Source of the DNA: Pseudomonas tohonis
GTDB lineage: Bacteria > Pseudomonadota > Gammaproteobacteria > Pseudomonadales > Pseudomonadaceae
Assembly (NCBI RefSeq): GCF_012767755.2
Contig: NZ_AP023189.1
Coordinates: 6,078,001 to 6,142,000 of the forward strand
DNA: 64,000 nt
Direction of reading: 5' to 3'
This document shows, piece after piece, positions 6,798 to 15,428 of the stretch (within the stretch, counting starts at the first letter, position 1; every line of letters begins with the position of its first letter). The translations under genes were made by a program, and so were the position numbers. Below the pieces are notes generated by a model. That model saw only the letters and a program-made list of their open reading frames with translations. It ran no database searches and had not been told where the DNA came from.

Positions 6798-9746
6798 TCA
6801 GCTCAAGCCCAACTCGCGCCAGATCCGCATCACGCCTTGGCGCTCCGCGTGGAACTGGTCACCACTCACTACGCCCGGCTGCTTCTGCAACGCCTGCCGG
6901 TGGGCGGCGGAGCGATAGGCCTTGTAGGCCTCCTGCAGCAGGCTGACCGCTTCACCGGACAGCAATCCGACCTGCTCGAGGCCATCGAGAATGCGGATGT
7001 TATCGGTGTAGCGCACCAGCTCAGGGTGCTGTCGCGACCAGGCAAGGGCCGCATATTGCACCATAAATTCGATATCGACGATACCGCCGGCGTCCTGCTT
7101 CAGATCGAAGGGAACGGTGCTTTCGAAGGCGTTCGCAGCGGTTCCCGCCGCAGTCTCGCGCGTTCCCAGGGTGGTACGCATCTTCGCCCGCATCTCGCTG
7201 ACCTCCTGCTGCAGGGTGGCCAGCTCACGCTCGCGCCCCAGCACCGCCAGGCGAACCGAGTCGAACGCCGCGGCCACGCGCTTGCAGCCCACCAGCACGC
7301 GGGCGCGCACCAGCGCCTGGTGTTCCCAGGTCCAGGCCTCGTTCTCCTGGTAGCGCTGGAAGGCTCCCAGCGAGCTCACCAGCAGGCCGGACGCGCCGGA
7401 AGGGCGCAAGCGCATGTCCACTTCGTAGAGCGAGCCGGAGGTGGTCTGGGTGGTGAGCAGGTGGATGATGCGCTGGCCCAGGCGGGTGAAGAACTGCGCA
7501 CCGTCGATGGGCTTGGCGCCGTCGGTCTCAGCCTGCGGGTCGCCGTCGTGGATGAACACCAGGTCCAGGTCGGAGCCATGGCCGAACTCGAGCCCGCCGA
7601 CCTTGCCGTAGCCGACGATGATGAAGTCCGGGTCGCAGGCACTGCCGTCCGCGCGACGCGGCGCACCATGGCGGGCCACGGTGTGGCGCCAGGCCAGGGC
7701 CAGCACCTGGTCGAGAATGGCTTCGGCCAGCCAGGTCAGGTAGTCGCTGACCTTCATCAGCGGCAAGGTGCCGGCGATCTCGGAGGCCGCCACCCGCAGG
7801 CTGTGGGCCAGCTTGAAGTGACGCAGGGCCTCCATCTGCTGCTCGAGGTCGTCCTCGGGAATGCGGGTCAGCCGCTCACGCAGCTCGGCGGCGAGCTCGG
7901 GGGCCAGTGGCGGATGATAGAGGCGGCCTTCGTTGAGCAGCTCGTCCAGCAACAGCGGGTAGCGCGCGATCTGCTCGGCGATCCAGGGGCTGGCGGCGCA
8001 GAGGGTGATCAGGCGTTCCAGGGCACCGGGGTTCTCGCTGAGCAGCACCAGGTAGGCCGAGCGCCGGGCCACCTTCTCCACCAGCGGCAGCACGCGTTCC
8101 AGCACCAGGTCGGGCTTGCCGTGCTCGCTGGCCATGTTCAGCAGGCGCGGGATGAAGGCGTCCATGCGCTCGCGCCCGAGGCGCTGCATGGCGCGCAGCT
8201 GAGGGCCGTTGCGCAGGTCGACCAGGCGCTTGAGGGCGGCCAGCGGGTCGAGGAAGCCAGCCTCGCTCAATTGCCGGCAGGCACTCTCTTCGTCCAGGGC
8301 GTCTTCCCACAGCGGCAGCCACTCGCCGCCGACGCAAGCGTCCTGCGGGCCCGCCTCCTCGTCCTGGTCGGGATCGGCGATGACCTGGTGGAAATGCCAC
8401 TCGATGCGACCGCGCCAGTACATCAGCCGCTCATGGAAGGCCGACCAGTCGCCGAAGCCCATGATGAAGGCGACGCGGGCGCGGTCCAGGTCGTTGTCCG
8501 GGAGCATCTGCGTCTGCCGGTCGGCGATGGCCTGCAAGGCGTGCTCGGTGTAGCGCAGGAAGGCATAGCCGTCGCGTAGCTCGGCCACCACCGCCGGCGG
8601 CAGGTAGCCCTGCCCTTCGAGCGTCGCCAGCACCTTGAGCAGCGGGCGCTGCTGCAGGCTCAGGTCGCGACCGCCGTGGATGAGCTGGAAGGCCTGGGCG
8701 ATGAACTCCACCTCGCGGATGCCGCCGGAGCCGAGCTTGACGTTCTCGGTCATGCCCTTGCGGCGCACTTCCTGCTGGATCAGCTGCTTCATCGAACGCA
8801 GCGCCTCGATGGCCGAGAAGTCCAGGTAGCGGCGGTAGACGAAGGGTCGCAGCATTTTCAGCAACTGCGCGCCGGCCTGCTGGTCACCGCCGACCACCCG
8901 TGCCTTGATCATCGCATAGCGCTCCCAGTCGCGCCCCTGGTCTTGGTAGTACTGCTCCAGCGCATTGAAGCTGAGCACCAACGCGCCGGACGAGCCGTAG
9001 GGGCGCAGGCGCATGTCGACGCGGAAGGCGAAACCGTCGACGGTGATGGCGTCCAGCGCCTTGATCAGCTTCTGGCCGAGGCGGATGAAGAACTCCTGGT
9101 TATCCAGCGCACGCTTGGCGCCTTCGGTCTCGCCACCCTCGGGGTAGCCGAAGATCAGGTCGATGTCCGAGGACAGGTTCAGCTCATGGGCGCCCAGCTT
9201 GCCCATGCCCAGGATGACCAGGTGCTGCGGCTGCCCGGAGCGGCGCCCGGTGGGGGTGCCGAACTGCGCGCAGTGGCGGCTGTAGAGCCAGTGGTAGGCG
9301 CCATCGATGCAGGCGTCGGCGAGATCGGAGAGATCGCGGCAGGTTTCCGCGAGGTCCGCCTGGCGGGTCAGGTCGCGCCAGATGATGCGCAGTTGCTGGC
9401 GATTGCGAAAACGCCTCAGGTGGTGCGCCAGCTCGTCCTCACTCGCACAGGTGGAGATGATTGAATCCAAATCTGTACACAATTCACCATTTTTAAGTGT
9501 ACATTCCAGCTCGCCCGATTCCGCCAGCTGCATGAGCATTGCCGGATCGCGCCGCGTCTGCTCGGCCACGAAATCACTGGCTGCGCACACCCGCAGGAAC
9601 GCCTGCTTCCGTTCGTCGGGCCAGCCGTCGAATGCCGCACGCAGGGATTCCGGAAGGCCCTCCTGATCGGAGGTGAAGGCCTGGCGCGCACGGTCGGCGA
9701 GCGATTGCAGTTGCGGAGGGAGGGCGACAAGCGGGGGCAGGCTCAT
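6798..9746 (-). CDS. glnE: Bifunctional glutamine synthetase adenylyltransferase/deadenylase GlnE
   Basis: A 982-residue cytoplasmic regulator that adenylylates (inactivates) and deadenylylates GlnA in response to PII and glutamine. The two nucleotidyltransferase domains expected of the family are visible: the N-terminal removing domain with LNLSSDIDLIFGYPEGG near residue 190, and the C-terminal adenylylating domain with FGHGSDLDLVFIHDG near residue 710. Full family length. The ATG at 9746 is divergent from aceE. Near the N-terminal coding end (9474-9503) there is an unusually AT-rich patch containing an inverted repeat, see findings. Confidence 0.97.
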   Translation of the reverse strand: MSLPPLVALPPQLQSLADRARQAFTSDQEGLPESLRAAFDGWPDERKQAFLRVCAASDFVAEQTRRDPAMLMQLAESGELECTLKNGELCTDLDSIISTCASEDELAHHLRRFRNRQQLRIIWRDLTRQADLAETCRDLSDLADACIDGAYHWLYSRHCAQFGTPTGRRSGQPQHLVILGMGKLGAHELNLSSDIDLIFGYPEGGETEGAKRALDNQEFFIRLGQKLIKALDAITVDGFAFRVDMRLRPYGSSGALVLSFNALEQYYQDQGRDWERYAMIKARVVGGDQQAGAQLLKMLRPFVYRRYLDFSAIEALRSMKQLIQQEVRRKGMTENVKLGSGGIREVEFIAQAFQLIHGGRDLSLQQRPLLKVLATLEGQGYLPPAVVAELRDGYAFLRYTEHALQAIADRQTQMLPDNDLDRARVAFIMGFGDWSAFHERLMYWRGRIEWHFHQVIADPDQDEEAGPQDACVGGEWLPLWEDALDEESACRQLSEAGFLDPLAALKRLVDLRNGPQLRAMQRLGRERMDAFIPRLLNMASEHGKPDLVLERVLPLVEKVARRSAYLVLLSENPGALERLITLCAASPWIAEQIARYPLLLDELLNEGRLYHPPLAPELAAELRERLTRIPEDDLEQQMEALRHFKLAHSLRVAASEIAGTLPLMKVSDYLTWLAEAILDQVLALAWRHTVARHGAPRRADGSACDPDFIIVGYGKVGGLEFGHGSDLDLVFIHDGDPQAETDGAKPIDGAQFFTRLGQRIIHLLTTQTTSGSLYEVDMRLRPSGASGLLVSSLGAFQRYQENEAWTWEHQALVRARVLVGCKRVAAAFDSVRLAVLGRERELATLQQEVSEMRAKMRTTLGTRETAAGTAANAFESTVPFDLKQDAGGIVDIEFMVQYAALAWSRQHPELVRYTDNIRILDGLEQVGLLSGEAVSLLQEAYKAYRSAAHRQALQKQPGVVSGDQFHAERQGVMRIWRELGLS

Positions 9747-9806
9747 GGTCTATCCTGTGATCGGCGTACGCCGGGCCTGTGGTTGCTGGCCTCGCGCCGC
9801 CCATCT

Positions 9807-9819
9807 GTAGTTTTACTAC
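9807..9819. promoter_or_regulatory. Palindrome 1 of the glnE/aceE divergent region (candidate operator)
   Basis: GTAGT-TTT-ACTAC is a perfect inverted repeat with 5-base arms. It is the reverse complement of the core of the second palindrome at 9858-9872, and the two centres are 52 bases apart, close to five turns of B-DNA. This is what a dimeric repressor or activator with cooperative binding would require. The regulator is not identifiable from the window; control of aceEF by a pyruvate-responsive factor is an inference. Confidence 0.55.
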
Positions 9820-9857
9820 GAAAGATTGTGTCCAGAGTGCTGAAACGGCCGTCGAAA

Positions 9858-9872
9858 TGTAGTAAAACTACA
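9858..9872. promoter_or_regulatory. Palindrome 2 of the glnE/aceE divergent region (candidate operator)
   Basis: TGTAGT-AAA-ACTACA is a perfect 15-base palindrome with 6-base arms, centred 120 bases before the aceE start codon. It matches the site at 9807-9819 in inverted orientation. No strong -35/-10 pair could be assigned with confidence around it. Confidence 0.58.
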
Positions 9873-9984
9873 CAAGGCCGGTTCGACCCCCGGTAAATCC
9901 AAGAATTAGCAATCTGCCAGCCCATAAGGCTGTCAGTGAACATAGGCGTCCGATTCTGGAAGCCTTTCCGCCCTGGAGCAAGCC

Positions 9985-12630
9985 ATGCAAGACCTCGATC
10001 CCGTCGAAACCCAGGAATGGCTGGACGCCCTGGAATCGGTTCTCGACAAAGAAGGCGAAGACCGCGCGCACTACCTGATGACCCGTATGGGTGAACTCGC
10101 TACCCGTAGCGGTTCGCAGCTTCCCTATGCCATCACCACGCCGTACCGCAACACGATCCCCGTCACCCACGAAGCACGCATGCCTGGCGACCTGTTCATG
10201 GAACGCCGCATTCGCTCGCTGGTACGCTGGAACGCGCTGGCAATGGTCATGCGCACCAACCTGAAGGACTCCGACCTGGGCGGTCACATCTCCAGCTTCG
10301 CGTCCTCGGCGACCCTCTACGACATCGGCTTCAACTACTTCTTCCAGGCCCCGACCGACGAACACGGCGGCGACCTGATCTACTTCCAGGGCCACGCCTC
10401 CCCCGGTGTCTACGCCCGCGCCTTTATGGAAGGCCGCATCACCGAAGAGCAGATGAACAACTTCCGCCAGGAAGTCGATGGCAACGGCCTGTCGTCCTAC
10501 CCGCACCCCTGGCTGATGCCGGACTTCTGGCAGTTCCCCACCGTTTCCATGGGCCTCGGCCCGATCCAGGCGATCTACCAGGCACGCTTCATGAAGTACC
10601 TGGAAAGCCGCGGCTTCATCCCCGCCGGCAAGCAGAAGGTCTGGTGCTTCATGGGTGACGGCGAGTGCGACGAGCCCGAATCCCTCGGCGCCATCTCCCT
10701 GGCCGGCCGCGAGAAGCTCGACAACCTGATCTTCGTCATCAACTGCAACCTGCAGCGCCTCGACGGCCCGGTACGCGGCAACGGCAAGATCATCCAGGAA
10801 CTCGAAGGCGTATTCCGTGGCGCCCAGTGGAACGTCAACAAGGTCATCTGGGGCCGCTTCTGGGACCCGCTGCTGGCCAAGGACGTCGACGGCATCCTGC
10901 AGCGCCGCATGGACGAAGTCATCGACGGCGAGTACCAGAACTACAAGGCCAAGGACGGCGCGTTCGTCCGCGAGCACTTCTTCAACACGCCCGAACTCAA
11001 GGCCATGGTCGCCGACCTGTCCGACGACGAGATCTGGAAGCTCAACCGTGGCGGCCACGACCCCTACAAGGTCTATGCGGCCTACCACCAGGCGGTCAAC
11101 CACAAGGACCAGCCCACCGTCATCCTGGCCAAGACCATCAAGGGCTACGGCACCGGAGCGGGCGAGGCGAAGAACACCGCGCACAACACCAAGAAGGTCG
11201 ACGTCGACAGCCTGAAGTCGTTCCGCGACCGCTTCGACATCCCGGTGAAGGACGACGAGCTGGAGAACCTGCCCTTCTTCAAACCCGAGGAAGGCAGCGC
11301 CGAAGCCCGTTACCTGAGCGAGCGCCGCGCCGCCCTGGGTGGCTTCGTGCCCCAGCGTCGCGCCAAGAGCTTCAGCATCCCCACCCCGCCGCTGGACACC
11401 CTCAAGGCCATCCTCGACGGCTCGGGCGACCGTGAGATCTCCACCACCATGGCCTTCGTGCGGATCCTCTCGCAGCTGGTCAAGGACAAGGAAATCGGCC
11501 AGCGCATCGTCCCCATCATCCCGGACGAAGCCCGCACCTTCGGCATGGAAGGCATGTTCCGCCAGCTGGGCATCTACTCCTCCGTCGGCCAGCTCTACGA
11601 GCCCGTCGACAAGGACCAGGTGATGTTCTACCGCGAGGACAAGAAGGGCCAGATCCTCGAGGAAGGCATCAACGAAGCGGGCGCCATGAGCTCCTTCATC
11701 GCCGCCGGCACTTCGTACTCCAGCCACAACCAGCCGATGCTGCCGTTCTACATCTTCTATTCGATGTTCGGCTTCCAGCGCATCGGCGACCTGGCCTGGG
11801 CCGCCGGTGACAGCCGTACCCGTGGCTTCCTGATCGGCGGCACCGCCGGTCGTACCACGCTCAACGGCGAAGGCCTGCAGCACGAGGACGGCCACAGCCA
11901 CATGCTGGCCGGCACCATCCCCAACTGCCGCACCTTCGACCCCACCTATGGCTATGAGCTCGCGGTGATCATCCGCGAAGGCATGCGCCAGATGACCGAA
12001 GAGCAGCAGGACGTCTTCTACTACATCACCGTGATGAACGAGGCCTACACCCAGCCCGCCATGCCGGCCGGTGTCGAGGAAGACATCATCAAGGGCATGT
12101 ACCTGCTCGAAGAGGACAAGAAGGAAGCCGCGCACCACGTGCAACTGCTGGGCTCGGGCACCATCCTGCGCGAAGTCCGCGAAGCGGCGAAGATCCTCCG
12201 CGACGAGTTCAACGTCGGCGCCGACGTCTGGAGCGTCACCAGCTTCAACGAACTGCGCCGCGACGGCCTGGCCATCGAGCGCCACAACCGCCTGCACCCG
12301 GGCCAGAAGCCCAAGTCGACCTACGTCGAGCAGTGCCTGAGCGGCCGCAAGGGCCCGGTCGTGGCCTCCACCGACTACATGAAGCTGTTCGCCGAACAGA
12401 TTCGCCAGTGGGTGCCGAGCAAGGAATTCAAGGTCCTGGGAACCGACGGCTTCGGCCGCAGCGACAGCCGCAAGAAGCTGCGCCACTTCTTCGAAGTGGA
12501 CCGCTACTGGGTCGTCCTGGCGGCGCTGGAAGCCCTCGCGGATCGTGGCGACATCGAACCGAAAGTGGTGGCCGAGGCCATCGCCAAGTTCGGCATCGAC
12601 CCCGATAAGCGCAACCCCCTGGACTGCTGA
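9985..12630 (+). CDS. aceE: Pyruvate dehydrogenase E1 component AceE (homodimeric type)
   Basis: An 881-residue thiamine-diphosphate enzyme that decarboxylates pyruvate and transfers the acetyl group to the lipoyl groups of E2. The start MQDLDPVETQEWLDALESVL and the ThDP-binding motif GDGECDEP...NLIFVINCN (about residues 230-255) are diagnostic of the homodimeric gammaproteobacterial E1p. Transketolase-like pyrimidine domain sequence (MLPFYIFYSMFGFQRIGDLAWAA) follows. The ATG at 9985 has GGAG 8 bases upstream. It precedes aceF by 11 bases, so E1 and E2 are co-transcribed. No lpd gene follows here, so E3 must be encoded elsewhere. Confidence 0.98.
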   Translation: MQDLDPVETQEWLDALESVLDKEGEDRAHYLMTRMGELATRSGSQLPYAITTPYRNTIPVTHEARMPGDLFMERRIRSLVRWNALAMVMRTNLKDSDLGGHISSFASSATLYDIGFNYFFQAPTDEHGGDLIYFQGHASPGVYARAFMEGRITEEQMNNFRQEVDGNGLSSYPHPWLMPDFWQFPTVSMGLGPIQAIYQARFMKYLESRGFIPAGKQKVWCFMGDGECDEPESLGAISLAGREKLDNLIFVINCNLQRLDGPVRGNGKIIQELEGVFRGAQWNVNKVIWGRFWDPLLAKDVDGILQRRMDEVIDGEYQNYKAKDGAFVREHFFNTPELKAMVADLSDDEIWKLNRGGHDPYKVYAAYHQAVNHKDQPTVILAKTIKGYGTGAGEAKNTAHNTKKVDVDSLKSFRDRFDIPVKDDELENLPFFKPEEGSAEARYLSERRAALGGFVPQRRAKSFSIPTPPLDTLKAILDGSGDREISTTMAFVRILSQLVKDKEIGQRIVPIIPDEARTFGMEGMFRQLGIYSSVGQLYEPVDKDQVMFYREDKKGQILEEGINEAGAMSSFIAAGTSYSSHNQPMLPFYIFYSMFGFQRIGDLAWAAGDSRTRGFLIGGTAGRTTLNGEGLQHEDGHSHMLAGTIPNCRTFDPTYGYELAVIIREGMRQMTEEQQDVFYYITVMNEAYTQPAMPAGVEEDIIKGMYLLEEDKKEAAHHVQLLGSGTILREVREAAKILRDEFNVGADVWSVTSFNELRRDGLAIERHNRLHPGQKPKSTYVEQCLSGRKGPVVASTDYMKLFAEQIRQWVPSKEFKVLGTDGFGRSDSRKKLRHFFEVDRYWVVLAALEALADRGDIEPKVVAEAIAKFGIDPDKRNPLDC

Positions 12631-12641
12631 GGAGACGCATT

Positions 12642-14618
12642 GTGAGTGAGTTGATCCGCGTACCCGATATCGGCGGCGAAGGCGAAGTGATCGAGATTCT
12701 GGTCAAGGTCGGCGACCGCGTCGAAGCCGACCAGAGCCTGGTCACCCTGGAATCCGACAAAGCCAGCATGGAAGTCCCCTCGCCCAAGGCCGGCGTGGTG
12801 AAGAGCCTGAAAGTGAAGATCGGCGACCGCCTCAAGGAAGGCGACGACCTGATCGAACTGGACGTCGAGGGAGCCGCCGCTGCGGCACCCGCGCCCCAGG
12901 CTCCGGCCGCCGCGCCCAAGGCGCAGGAGAAGCCCGCTGCCGCACCGGCACCGGCGGCCCCTGCCAGTGAAAGTGTCCAGGACGTGCACGTCCCGGACAT
13001 CGGTTCCGACAGCAAGGCCAAGGTCATCGAGATACTGGTCAAGGCCGGCGACCGCGTCGAAGCCGACCAGAGCCTGATCACCCTGGAGTCCGACAAGGCC
13101 AGCATGGAGATCCCCTCGCCTGCCGCAGGCATCGTCGAGAGCGTCGTGGTCAAGCTGGATGCCGAAGTCGGCACCGGCGACCTGATCATCAAGCTGCGCA
13201 CCGCAGGCGCCGCCCCGGCTGCCGCCATGGCCGCCGAAGCACCTGCCGCCGCACCGGCACCGGCCCCCGCTGCTGCGCCGGCCGCTCCGGCTGCCGAAGC
13301 GGTGCAGGACGTCCACGTCCCGGACATCGGCTCCGACAGCAAGGCCAAGGTGATCGAGATCCTGGTCAAGGCCGGCGATCGCGTCGAAGCCGACCAGAGC
13401 CTGATCACCCTGGAGTCCGACAAGGCCAGCATGGAGATCCCCTCGCCCGCCGCAGGCGTGGTCGAGAGCATCGTGGTCAAGCTGGATACCGAAGTCGGCA
13501 CCGGCGACCTGATCCTCAAGCTGCGCACCGCTGGCGCCGCCCCGGCTGCCGCACCAGCACCCGCTGCGCAGGACAGCCAGCCGGTGCATCGCGTACCGGC
13601 CGGCGCCAGTCCGGCCGTGGCCGCCGAGGTCAACGCCATCGCCTCGCTGTCGGCCGCCGCCGCCGGCAGCCCCGGCGCACCGGCGCGCTCCGACGGCGCC
13701 AAGGTCCATGCCGGCCCGGCCGTGCGCCAGCTGGCCCGCGAGTTCGGCGTCGAGCTGAGCGCGGTCACCGCCACCGGCCCGCACGGCCGTGTGCTCAAGG
13801 AAGACGTGCAGGCCTACGTCAAGGCCGTGATGCAGAAGTCCAAGGACGCCCCGGCAGCCGCCGCGGCGGCCACTGGTGGCGCCGGCATCCCGCCGATCCC
13901 CACCGTCGACTTCAGCAAGTTCGGTGAGATCGAGGAAGTGGCGATGACCCGCCTGATGCAGGTCGGCGCTGCCAACCTGCACCGCAGCTGGCTCAACGTC
14001 CCGCACGTGACCCAGTTCGACTCCTCCGACATCACCGAGCTGGAAGCCTTCCGCGTCGCCCAGAAAGCCGTCGCCGAGAAAGCCGGCGTCAAGCTGACCG
14101 TGCTGCCGCTGCTGCTCAAGGCCTGCGCCTACCTGCTCAGGGAAATGCCGGACTTCAACAGCTCCCTCGCCCCCAGCGGCAAGGCGCTGATCCGCAAGAA
14201 GTACGTGCACATCGGCTTCGCCGTGGACACCCCGGACGGCCTGCTGGTCCCGGTGATCCGCAACGTCGACCAGAAGAGCCTGCTGCAACTGGCCGCCGAA
14301 GCCGCCGCCCTGGCCGAGAAGGCCCGGACCAAGAAACTCTCGGCGGACGACATGCAAGGCGCCTGCTTCACCATCTCCAGCCTCGGCCACATTGGCGGCA
14401 CCGGCTTCACGCCGATCGTCAACGCGCCGGAAGTGGCGATCCTCGGCGTGTCCAAGGCCACCATCCAGCCGGTCTGGGACGGCAAGGCCTTCCAGCCGCG
14501 CCTGATGCTGCCGCTGTCGCTGTCCTACGACCACCGCGTGATCAATGGCGCCGCCGCCGCGCGCTTCACCAAGCGCCTGGGTGACGTGCTGGCGGATATC
14601 CGCACCATGCTGCTGTAA
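12642..14618 (+). CDS. aceF: Dihydrolipoamide acetyltransferase (pyruvate dehydrogenase E2) with three lipoyl domains
   Basis: A 658-residue E2 core subunit. It has three lipoyl domains (about residues 1-76, 112-188, 221-297), each with ESDKAS and lipoyl lysines at Lys40, Lys152 and Lys261, joined by Ala/Pro linkers. A peripheral subunit-binding domain follows (VRQLAREFGVELSAVTATGPHGRVLKEDV), then the acetyltransferase domain ending in SYDHRVINGAAAARF. The DHRxxDG motif has Asn in place of Asp, as I recall for Azotobacter E2p. The start is GTG (12642), preceded by GAGGAG. P. aeruginosa AceF, from memory, has only two lipoyl domains; domains 2 and 3 here are near-identical at DNA level over a 327-base unit. 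Confidence 0.96.
   Translation: MSELIRVPDIGGEGEVIEILVKVGDRVEADQSLVTLESDKASMEVPSPKAGVVKSLKVKIGDRLKEGDDLIELDVEGAAAAAPAPQAPAAAPKAQEKPAAAPAPAAPASESVQDVHVPDIGSDSKAKVIEILVKAGDRVEADQSLITLESDKASMEIPSPAAGIVESVVVKLDAEVGTGDLIIKLRTAGAAPAAAMAAEAPAAAPAPAPAAAPAAPAAEAVQDVHVPDIGSDSKAKVIEILVKAGDRVEADQSLITLESDKASMEIPSPAAGVVESIVVKLDTEVGTGDLILKLRTAGAAPAAAPAPAAQDSQPVHRVPAGASPAVAAEVNAIASLSAAAAGSPGAPARSDGAKVHAGPAVRQLAREFGVELSAVTATGPHGRVLKEDVQAYVKAVMQKSKDAPAAAAAATGGAGIPPIPTVDFSKFGEIEEVAMTRLMQVGAANLHRSWLNVPHVTQFDSSDITELEAFRVAQKAVAEKAGVKLTVLPLLLKACAYLLREMPDFNSSLAPSGKALIRKKYVHIGFAVDTPDGLLVPVIRNVDQKSLLQLAAEAAALAEKARTKKLSADDMQGACFTISSLGHIGGTGFTPIVNAPEVAILGVSKATIQPVWDGKAFQPRLMLPLSLSYDHRVINGAAAARFTKRLGDVLADIRTMLL
12975..13549 (+). 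repeat. Near-identical tandem duplication encoding AceF lipoyl domains 2 and 3
   Basis: The segment starting at 12975 is repeated starting at 13302, an offset of 327 bases or 109 codons. The copies share long identical runs across the lipoyl-lysine region and differ mainly by synonymous changes and a few conservative substitutions. The linkers between copies are more divergent. Lipoyl domain 1 (12642-12870) is clearly less similar. Confidence 0.85.
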
Positions 14619-14658
14619 ACCTTTGCTTCATCGCGAGCACGCCACGCTCGCACCTCGA

Positions 14659-14686
14659 CCCCGCCCCCTTAGGCGGGGTTTTTTTT
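14659..14686 (+). terminator. Rho-independent terminator of aceEF
   Basis: A stem CCCCGCC (14659-14665) and GGCGGGG (14672-14678) with loop CCCTTA is followed by eight T residues. It lies 40 bases after the aceF stop. Confidence 0.92.
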
Positions 14687-14819
14687 GCCCTGAATCCACC
14701 CACGGACTCGCCCGCTGGCGCCCACGCCCGGCCCTGCGGTGGCCCGCATCGCGTCGAAGGAAGGAGGAGGGAGAGGCGGTGCCCACCCGCGCCGGCGGGT
14801 GGGTCCGGTCGCAGCCGGG

Positions 14820-15350
14820 TCAGCCCTTCTGCAGGTTGCGGATCAGGAAGCTGAACGCCTTGGCCAACTGCCCGGCACCGTCCAGGTCGCGCACGATGGT
14901 CAGCATCGGCTCGCTGGAGCCTGGCACGTTGAGCACGCAGGCCTGGCCCTCGCGCGGGCAGGCATAGCTGATGCTCGGATCGACGCCGAACACCGGCAGC
15001 AGCCGGTTGCGCACCGCGACGCCGGTTCCCGTCGTGGCCCGGACCTCCTCGCGCAGCATCAGCTCGCCCGGCCGCGCCAGGCTCACCTGGTACTGCAGGT
15101 CACGCCGATCGCTGGAGCCGACCTGGTAGCCGGCGCTCAGGGCATAGGTCTTCAGCAGCGCATTGGTGTGCGCGAACAGGGCCTTGCGCTCGTCATCGGT
15201 CAGGTAGAGACGCTTGATCTCGGCCAGGTAGCGGGTCTGCTCAGCGCTGCTGAGAACCGGCTCCGAACCGGCCGCCGAGGCCGGTGATAAAAAAAACATA
15301 CCGCACAGCATCAAAGCCCCACCAAGTTGTCTTGTCAGCCCCATCCGCAT
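14820..15350 (-). CDS. Conserved exported protein of unknown function
   Basis: A 176-residue protein that I do not recognise as a named family. The N terminus has a short basic stretch followed by GGALMLCGMFFLSPASAAG, a convincing Sec signal peptide with cleavage near ASA-A, so it is probably periplasmic. The mature part has two cysteines (ISYACPREGQACVLNV) that could form a disulfide and no obvious catalytic motif. Start choice is ATG 15350 with AGGG six bases upstream; ATG 15344 is possible. It is divergent from dipA across a 78-base gap and convergent with the aceF terminator, so it is a single-gene unit. Confidence 0.78.
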   Translation of the reverse strand: MRMGLTRQLGGALMLCGMFFLSPASAAGSEPVLSSAEQTRYLAEIKRLYLTDDERKALFAHTNALLKTYALSAGYQVGSSDRRDLQYQVSLARPGELMLREEVRATTGTGVAVRNRLLPVFGVDPSISYACPREGQACVLNVPGSSEPMLTIVRDLDGAGQLAKAFSFLIRNLQKG

Positions 15351-15428
15351 GATGCACCCTTGCCCGACGCCATATTAAGAAGTGGGCCGAGGCCCGACTC
15401 GGTCAGCATACTGGAACCCCCCCGCCCG

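Noticed and set aside
9874..9902. GGTTCGACCCCCGGTAAATC resembles a tRNA T-arm and acceptor end
   Set aside because: The loop is one base too long for a T-arm, no D-arm or anticodon arm is found upstream, and no matching 5' acceptor strand exists.
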